DNA of 10,623 nt. Source: Atopobiaceae bacterium UBA7016 (GTDB lineage: Bacteria; Actinomycetota; Coriobacteriia; Coriobacteriales; Atopobiaceae). This document shows positions 7,220 through 10,623 of this stretch, in pieces. Position numbers and translations under genes: made by a program. Position 1 is the first letter of the stretch; every line of letters starts with the position of its first letter. Location of the stretch: the NCBI GenBank assembly GCA_002449555.1, contig DJXA01000118.1:289-10911 (forward strand), read 5' to 3'. The notes below the pieces were generated by a model, which saw nothing but the letters and a program-made list of their open reading frames with translations, did no database searches and had not been told where the DNA came from.

Positions 7220-7237
7220 GCCCATATAGATACGCTA

Positions 7238-7323
7238 CGCCCGAACAGGTGGGACAGACACCGTGGTTCGGGTTTCGCAATTGCGAAACCCGAACCACGG
7301 TGTCTGTCCCACCTGTTCGGGCG
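7238..7323. repeat. 86-bp perfect palindrome between fruA and the ABC operon
   Basis: The arms 7238-7280 and 7281-7323 (43 bp each) are exact reverse complements with no spacer, centred on TTCGCAATTGCGAA. Pairing stops abruptly at 7237/7324. Each arm carries GTGGGACAGACACCG or its complement; similar GGGACAGACACC-type hairpin repeats occur, as I recall, in REP-like intergenic elements near RAYT (Y1-type) transposases in various bacteria. No transposase lies in this window. It may double as an insulating terminator upstream of the ABC operon. Confidence 0.93.
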
Positions 7324-7335
7324 CTTCCGTTTGTT

Positions 7336-7522
7336 TGCATCGTGCACAAAAATGCATCAGAACGTAGTTTGCATTTCTTTACATTTTGCACATTACGTTG
7401 ACCGAAAAAGTGGGCAAGTGCACTGCAAATTACTTGACTTGAAAAGTGCATATGCAATTATAAAAACGGTGTCGATATGTGTGTAAATGCCCTATCGCAG
7501 AACCGCAAACCATGCATTTGCA
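7336..7522 (+). promoter_or_regulatory. TGCA-rich control region of the ABC operon
   Basis: The AT-rich region from 7324 to the start codon at 7548 holds eleven TGCA tetramers: at 7336, 7343, 7353, 7370, 7387, 7419, 7424, 7447, 7453, 7513 and 7519. Fewer than one would be expected by chance in this length. Several are part of TTTGCA, GTGCAC or ATGCAT words, and TGCATATGCA (7447-7456) is a 10-bp palindrome inside the promoter spacer. This looks like a set of binding sites for a sugar-responsive regulator encoded elsewhere; no regulator lies beside the operon here. Confidence 0.4.
7434..7464 (+). promoter_or_regulatory. Probable promoter of the ABC importer operon
   Basis: The -35 TTGACT (7434-7439) and -10 TATAAA (7459-7464) each match five of six consensus positions, with a slightly long 19-bp spacer. 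The spacer contains the palindrome TGCATATGCA, so a regulator bound there would lie between the RNA polymerase contacts. The leader to the start at 7548 would be about 77 bases. Confidence 0.5.
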
Positions 7523-7547
7523 CATGACAAGGGAGAGAGGAGTACGT

Positions 7548-8498
7548 ATGCAGCAAACGTCGTCCGCGTCGGCCGCGAGTGCGAAGAAGGGAGGCGGAGC
7601 CCTACACAACACGCTTATCTACATGCGTCAGCACTGGCAGCTCTACGTGCTGTTCATGATGCCGGCATTCGTGCTCACCATCATCTTCAGGTACATCCCC
7701 ATGGGCGGCGTGCTCATCGCGTTTGAGGAGTACAACCCGTTCCGTGGCGTGTTTGGCAGCGAGTGGGTTGGATTTGCACACTTCCAGCGCTTCCTCAACT
7801 CGCCTGACTTCATGCGCTATCTCACTAACACGCTGAAGCTGAGCATCTTCGGTCTTCTTTGGGGCTTCCCCGCACCCATCCTTCTGGCATTTCTGCTCAA
7901 CCGCGTGCTGAGCACGAGCCTCAAGCAGAAGATTCAGCTCGTGCTGTATCTGCCCAACTTCATCTCGGTCATCGTCCTCTGCGGTATCGTGCGCATCCTG
8001 CTGTCGCCCACCGGCCTCATCAACCTGCTGCTCGGTACCAACTGGAACTTCATGACCATGCCGTCCGCCTTCCGTACCATCTATATTGCATCCGGTATCT
8101 GGCAGGGCGCCGGCTGGGGCTCCATCATCTATACCGCGGCACTCTCCAACGCCTCCAAGGACCTCAAGGAGGCTGCCGTTATTGATGGCGCCAACATCAT
8201 CCAGCAGATCAAGGCCGTTGAGTGGCCTGCCATCCGCGACACCGTACTCATTCAGTTCATCATGAGCGTCGGTAACATCATGAGCGTCGGCTTCGAGAAG
8301 GCCTATGCCCTGCAGACCGACCTCAACCTTGCCAGCTCCGAGATTATTTCGACCTACGTGTATAAGGTCGGTCTTCTCGATGGTAACTACGGCTTCTCTA
8401 CAGCCGTCGGCCTGTTCAACACCGTCATCAATGTCATCCTCCTGATCACCATGAACGAGGTCGTCAAGAGGATGAACGATGGCAAGGGCATGTACTAA
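7548..8498 (+). CDS. Carbohydrate ABC transporter permease, LplB type
   Basis: This inner-membrane permease is one half of the channel of a binding-protein-dependent sugar or oligosaccharide importer. The 316 residues contain about six hydrophobic segments (near 32-50, 98-118, 130-152, 176-198, 232-248 and 285-303). The cytoplasmic EAA loop reads LKEAAVIDGANIIQQIKAVEWP (from about 206), the docking site for the ATPase. The N-terminal PMGGVLIAFEEYNPFRG and the C-terminal YVYKVGLLDGNYGFSTAVGLFN resemble the LplB/YteP group. I chose the ATG at 7548 because GAGAGGAG ends six bases upstream; an in-frame GTG at 7479 would add 23 poorly supported residues and lacks a ribosome site. The second permease follows after 16 bases. 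No ATPase is encoded here, as is usual when a shared MsmX-like ATPase serves several importers. The substrate is unknown. Confidence 0.92.
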   Translation: MQQTSSASAASAKKGGGALHNTLIYMRQHWQLYVLFMMPAFVLTIIFRYIPMGGVLIAFEEYNPFRGVFGSEWVGFAHFQRFLNSPDFMRYLTNTLKLSIFGLLWGFPAPILLAFLLNRVLSTSLKQKIQLVLYLPNFISVIVLCGIVRILLSPTGLINLLLGTNWNFMTMPSAFRTIYIASGIWQGAGWGSIIYTAALSNASKDLKEAAVIDGANIIQQIKAVEWPAIRDTVLIQFIMSVGNIMSVGFEKAYALQTDLNLASSEIISTYVYKVGLLDGNYGFSTAVGLFNTVINVILLITMNEVVKRMNDGKGMY

Positions 8499-8514
8499 GA
8501 GGGGAGGGACGGCA

Positions 8515-9420
8515 ATGGCAAAAAAGAAAAAGAGCGAGTTCCAGAAACTCCCCACTGAAGATAAGATCATGACTGGCCTGGGCTATGCCTTCCTCGGCTT
8601 GTTCTGCATCGCCATTATCTTCCCGATGGTCTACATCGTACTGGCGTCCTTCGTTGACCCAGTTACGCTGCAGAATCAGGGTCTTACGTTCGACTTCTCC
8701 AAGTGGACATTGACGGCTTATGAGCGCGTTCTTTCCAACGCCCAGATTTGGATCGGCTTCAAGAACGCCCTCATCTACTCCATCCTGTTTACGGTGCTCT
8801 CCATCGTGGTCACGCTGCTGGCGGCCTACCCCATGTCGCGTGACGACTTCAAGGGCAAGGGCTTCTTCAACCTCATCTTCATGATCACCATGTTCTTTGG
8901 TGGCGGCCTGATCCCGACCTACTTGCTCATCAGCCGCCTGCACATGCTCGACACCATCTGGGCCATCCTGCTGCCCGGCTGCTTCGGCGTGTACAACATG
9001 ATCATCGCCCGCACGTACTATCAGGGCATCCCCAAGGACCTCCAGGAGGCGGCCGAGATCGACGGTGCCAACGAGATGGTCTACTTCTTCCGCGTGCTGC
9101 TGCCGGTGTGCACCCCCATCATCGCCACCATCGCGATGTGGAACTTCGTCGGCATGTGGAACAGCTACTTTGACGCCATGATCTACCTGAACAGCGCGTC
9201 CAAGCAGCCGCTGCAGCTCGTTCTTCGCTCCATCCTGATTCAGAGCCAGCCGGAGCCCGGCATGGTGTCCGATACGCAGAGCACCGCCCAGCGCGCCCAG
9301 CTCGCCGAGCTCCTCAAGTACGCCACCATCATCATCTCCAGCCTCCCGCTTCTGGCCATGTACCCGTTCTTCCAGCGTTACTTCGACAGCGGCATCATGG
9401 CCGGCGCCGTCAAGGGCTAA
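8515..9420 (+). CDS. Carbohydrate ABC transporter permease, LplC/UgpE type
   Basis: This second membrane subunit pairs with the upstream permease to form the import channel. Its 301 residues begin with a Lys-rich cytoplasmic tail, followed by about six membrane segments (near 20-46, 84-106, 117-138, 148-165, 198-215 and 268-286). The EAA loop is LQEAAEIDGANEMVYFFRVLLP (from about 176), with the invariant Gly184 and the final LP. IPTYLLISRLHMLDTIWAILLP is typical of the group, and the C-terminus GIMAGAVKG is a hallmark of LplC/YtcP-like permeases. The ATG at 8515 has GGGGAGGG six bases upstream; an in-frame ATG at 8479 would overlap the previous gene and lacks a ribosome site. The stop codon sits in the loop of a hairpin, 53 bases before the binding-protein gene. 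Confidence 0.93.
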   Translation: MAKKKKSEFQKLPTEDKIMTGLGYAFLGLFCIAIIFPMVYIVLASFVDPVTLQNQGLTFDFSKWTLTAYERVLSNAQIWIGFKNALIYSILFTVLSIVVTLLAAYPMSRDDFKGKGFFNLIFMITMFFGGGLIPTYLLISRLHMLDTIWAILLPGCFGVYNMIIARTYYQGIPKDLQEAAEIDGANEMVYFFRVLLPVCTPIIATIAMWNFVGMWNSYFDAMIYLNSASKQPLQLVLRSILIQSQPEPGMVSDTQSTAQRAQLAELLKYATIIISSLPLLAMYPFFQRYFDSGIMAGAVKG

Positions 9421-9430
9421 GCCCTTCGGC
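9406..9430 (+). other. Hairpin with the permease stop codon in its loop
   Basis: AAGGGC (9412-9417) pairs with GCCCTT (9421-9426), leaving only TAA, the permease stop codon, as loop. GCCG (9406-9409) and CGGC (9427-9430) extend the stem past a 2-base bulge to 10 bp in all. No T-run follows and the binding-protein gene continues in the same direction. A 3'-end stabiliser or processing site that shifts subunit ratios is plausible but unproven. Confidence 0.45.
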
Positions 9431-9473
9431 AGCACCATTTACGTTTGGTTTTCACAGAAAGAAGGATTTCCTC

Positions 9474-10623
9474 ATGAGTAACCTCAACCGTCGTTCGTTC
9501 CTCGGCCTCTCCGCGGCTGCTGCCGGCGCCTCCATGCTGGCTGCTTGTGGCGGCGGCAGCGACGCCCCCGCCGGTGGCGCTGACACCTCCGTCGATCCCG
9601 CTGACCTCACGCTGCCTCTCGCCGAGACCGCTACGATCACCGGCCTCACCAACTATCCCGTCGGCTCCGAGCCCGAGCCCAACAACCGCACCATCTTCAA
9701 GCGCCTTGAGGAGGAGACCAACGTCCACGTTGACTGGAAGACCATCCAGGCCGACCAGTGGGGCGACAAGATCTCCCTCGAGATGTCCAACATCAACACC
9801 CTTCCCGACATGGTCTTCAACGCCGGCTTCGGCGACACCGAGCTTCTGAAGTACGCCAAGCAGGGCGTCATCATCAACGTCGAGGAGCTCATCGACACCT
9901 ACATGCCCAACCTGCAGCACGTCTTCGAGCAGGCTCCCGAGTACCGCGGCATGTGCGAGGACGAGGAGGGCCACATCTGGGCTCTGCCTTGGATCGAGCA
10001 GCTGGGCTATGAGAAGACCGCCATCCAGACCGTCGGCAACATGTCCTTCATCAACAAGGACTGGCTGGACTTCCTGGGCCTGTCCATGCCCACCACGGTT
10101 GACGAGTTCGAGGCCGTCCTGCTTGCCTTCAAGGACAACGCCGACAAGCTCAAGGCCCAGTTCTCCATTGACGGCGACGTCATCCCCATGTCCTGCATCC
10201 TCAACGACGGCGACCAGGATCCCTACATCCTGATCAACGGCTTCGGCGAGGGCTATGGCGATCCTGACCGCGGCAAGCACATCGCCGTGACCGACGAGGG
10301 CAAGGTCGTCTGCGTCGCCAACTCCGAGGGCTTCAAGAAGGGCACCCAGTGGCTGAACAAGCTGTACTCTGAGGGCCTCATCGACCCCGAGGCCTTCACG
10401 CAGGAGTGGAGCACCTATGTGGCCAAGGGCAAGAGCGGCCGCTATGGTGTGCTGTTCTCTTGGGACGTTGCCAACATCGCCCAGGTCACCATGGACGACC
10501 TGATCGCCGGCAAGAGCTGGGTGCCCCTGCCCGCACTGCAGGCTGACACCAAGAACATCACCCCGCAGACCGGCTCCTTCACCTCTGGCTTCCAGCGTGG
10601 CCGCTGCGTCATCACCGCTGCCT
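9474..10623 (+). CDS. Extracellular sugar-binding lipoprotein of the ABC importer (3' end outside window)
   Basis: This secreted, membrane-anchored binding protein captures the sugar and delivers it to the two upstream permeases. The reading frame stays open from the ATG at 9474 to the window edge, giving 383 codons. The N-terminus NRRSFLGLSAAAAGASMLAAC combines a Tat-like RRSFLG motif with a lipobox (LAAC), so Cys25 is the likely lipid anchor. A Gly/Ser/Ala/Asp-rich linker of about 15 residues follows. The mature part resembles the LplA-type group of family 1 binding proteins: NRTIFKRLEEETNVHVDW (70-87), LPDMVFNAG (108-116), a WALPWIEQ segment near 166, and FINKDWLDFLGL near 190. GAAGGA lies seven bases before the start. 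Usual family length is about 500-560 residues, so roughly a quarter to a third is missing. The ligand is unknown; the LplA group includes plant-polysaccharide oligosaccharide binders. Confidence 0.92.
   Translation, partial: MSNLNRRSFLGLSAAAAGASMLAACGGGSDAPAGGADTSVDPADLTLPLAETATITGLTNYPVGSEPEPNNRTIFKRLEEETNVHVDWKTIQADQWGDKISLEMSNINTLPDMVFNAGFGDTELLKYAKQGVIINVEELIDTYMPNLQHVFEQAPEYRGMCEDEEGHIWALPWIEQLGYEKTAIQTVGNMSFINKDWLDFLGLSMPTTVDEFEAVLLAFKDNADKLKAQFSIDGDVIPMSCILNDGDQDPYILINGFGEGYGDPDRGKHIAVTDEGKVVCVANSEGFKKGTQWLNKLYSEGLIDPEAFTQEWSTYVAKGKSGRYGVLFSWDVANIAQVTMDDLIAGKSWVPLPALQADTKNITPQTGSFTSGFQRGRCVITAA

Noticed and set aside
5094..7457. 787-codon open frame on the minus strand across fruA
   Set aside because: It is antisense to the clearly real fruA, rich in Gly/Asp/His/Val repeats typical of the reverse frame of GC-rich genes, lacks a ribosome site and recognisable domains, and runs through both downstream hairpins.
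7479..7547. Upstream GTG start for the first permease
   Set aside because: No Shine-Dalgarno precedes 7479, the extra 23 residues are not permease-like, and a good ribosome site precedes the ATG at 7548.

Overview
The window reads as ordinary, gene-dense chromosome from a high-GC Gram-positive bacterium. Protein style, purine-rich Shine-Dalgarno sequences, GC-rich codon choice and a diacylglyceryl-type lipoprotein all fit. The best guess, from memory of similar proteins and not from any search, is Coriobacteriia (Olsenella, Collinsella or Atopobium relatives). I see no phage, transposase, CRISPR or defence genes.

Layout. (1) 1-1760: deoC (deoxyribose-phosphate aldolase, minus strand) lies divergent from a Cof-type HAD phosphatase (plus strand). 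A GGGGCTACCCC hairpin core lies at the outer end of each gene. (2) 1761-3285: a monocistronic metY-type O-acetylhomoserine sulfhydrylase, followed by a 96-bp perfect palindrome without a spacer. (3) 3286-7219: a fructose operon, fruR (DeoR-type regulator) - fruK (1-phosphofructokinase) - fruA (PTS fructose EIIABC). It has a recognisable promoter, a tandem repeat likely to be the operator, and a terminator-like hairpin. (4) 7238-7323: a second, 86-bp perfect palindrome. (5) 7324-10623: an AT-rich promoter region dense in TGCA motifs, then a carbohydrate ABC importer of the LplB/LplC type: two permeases and a Tat-like signal lipoprotein binding protein that runs off the right edge.

How it works together. 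FruA would import fructose as fructose-1-phosphate, FruK converts that to fructose-1,6-bisphosphate, and FruR probably senses the phosphosugar and represses its own operon. EI and HPr are not in the window and must be encoded elsewhere. The ABC importer has no ATPase here, which is usual for families that share an MsmX-like ATPase.

No new multi-gene system is evident. The least explained features are intergenic: two long, mismatch-free, spacer-free palindromes of unrelated sequence, each between two same-strand transcription units, and the TGCA cluster upstream of the ABC operon.
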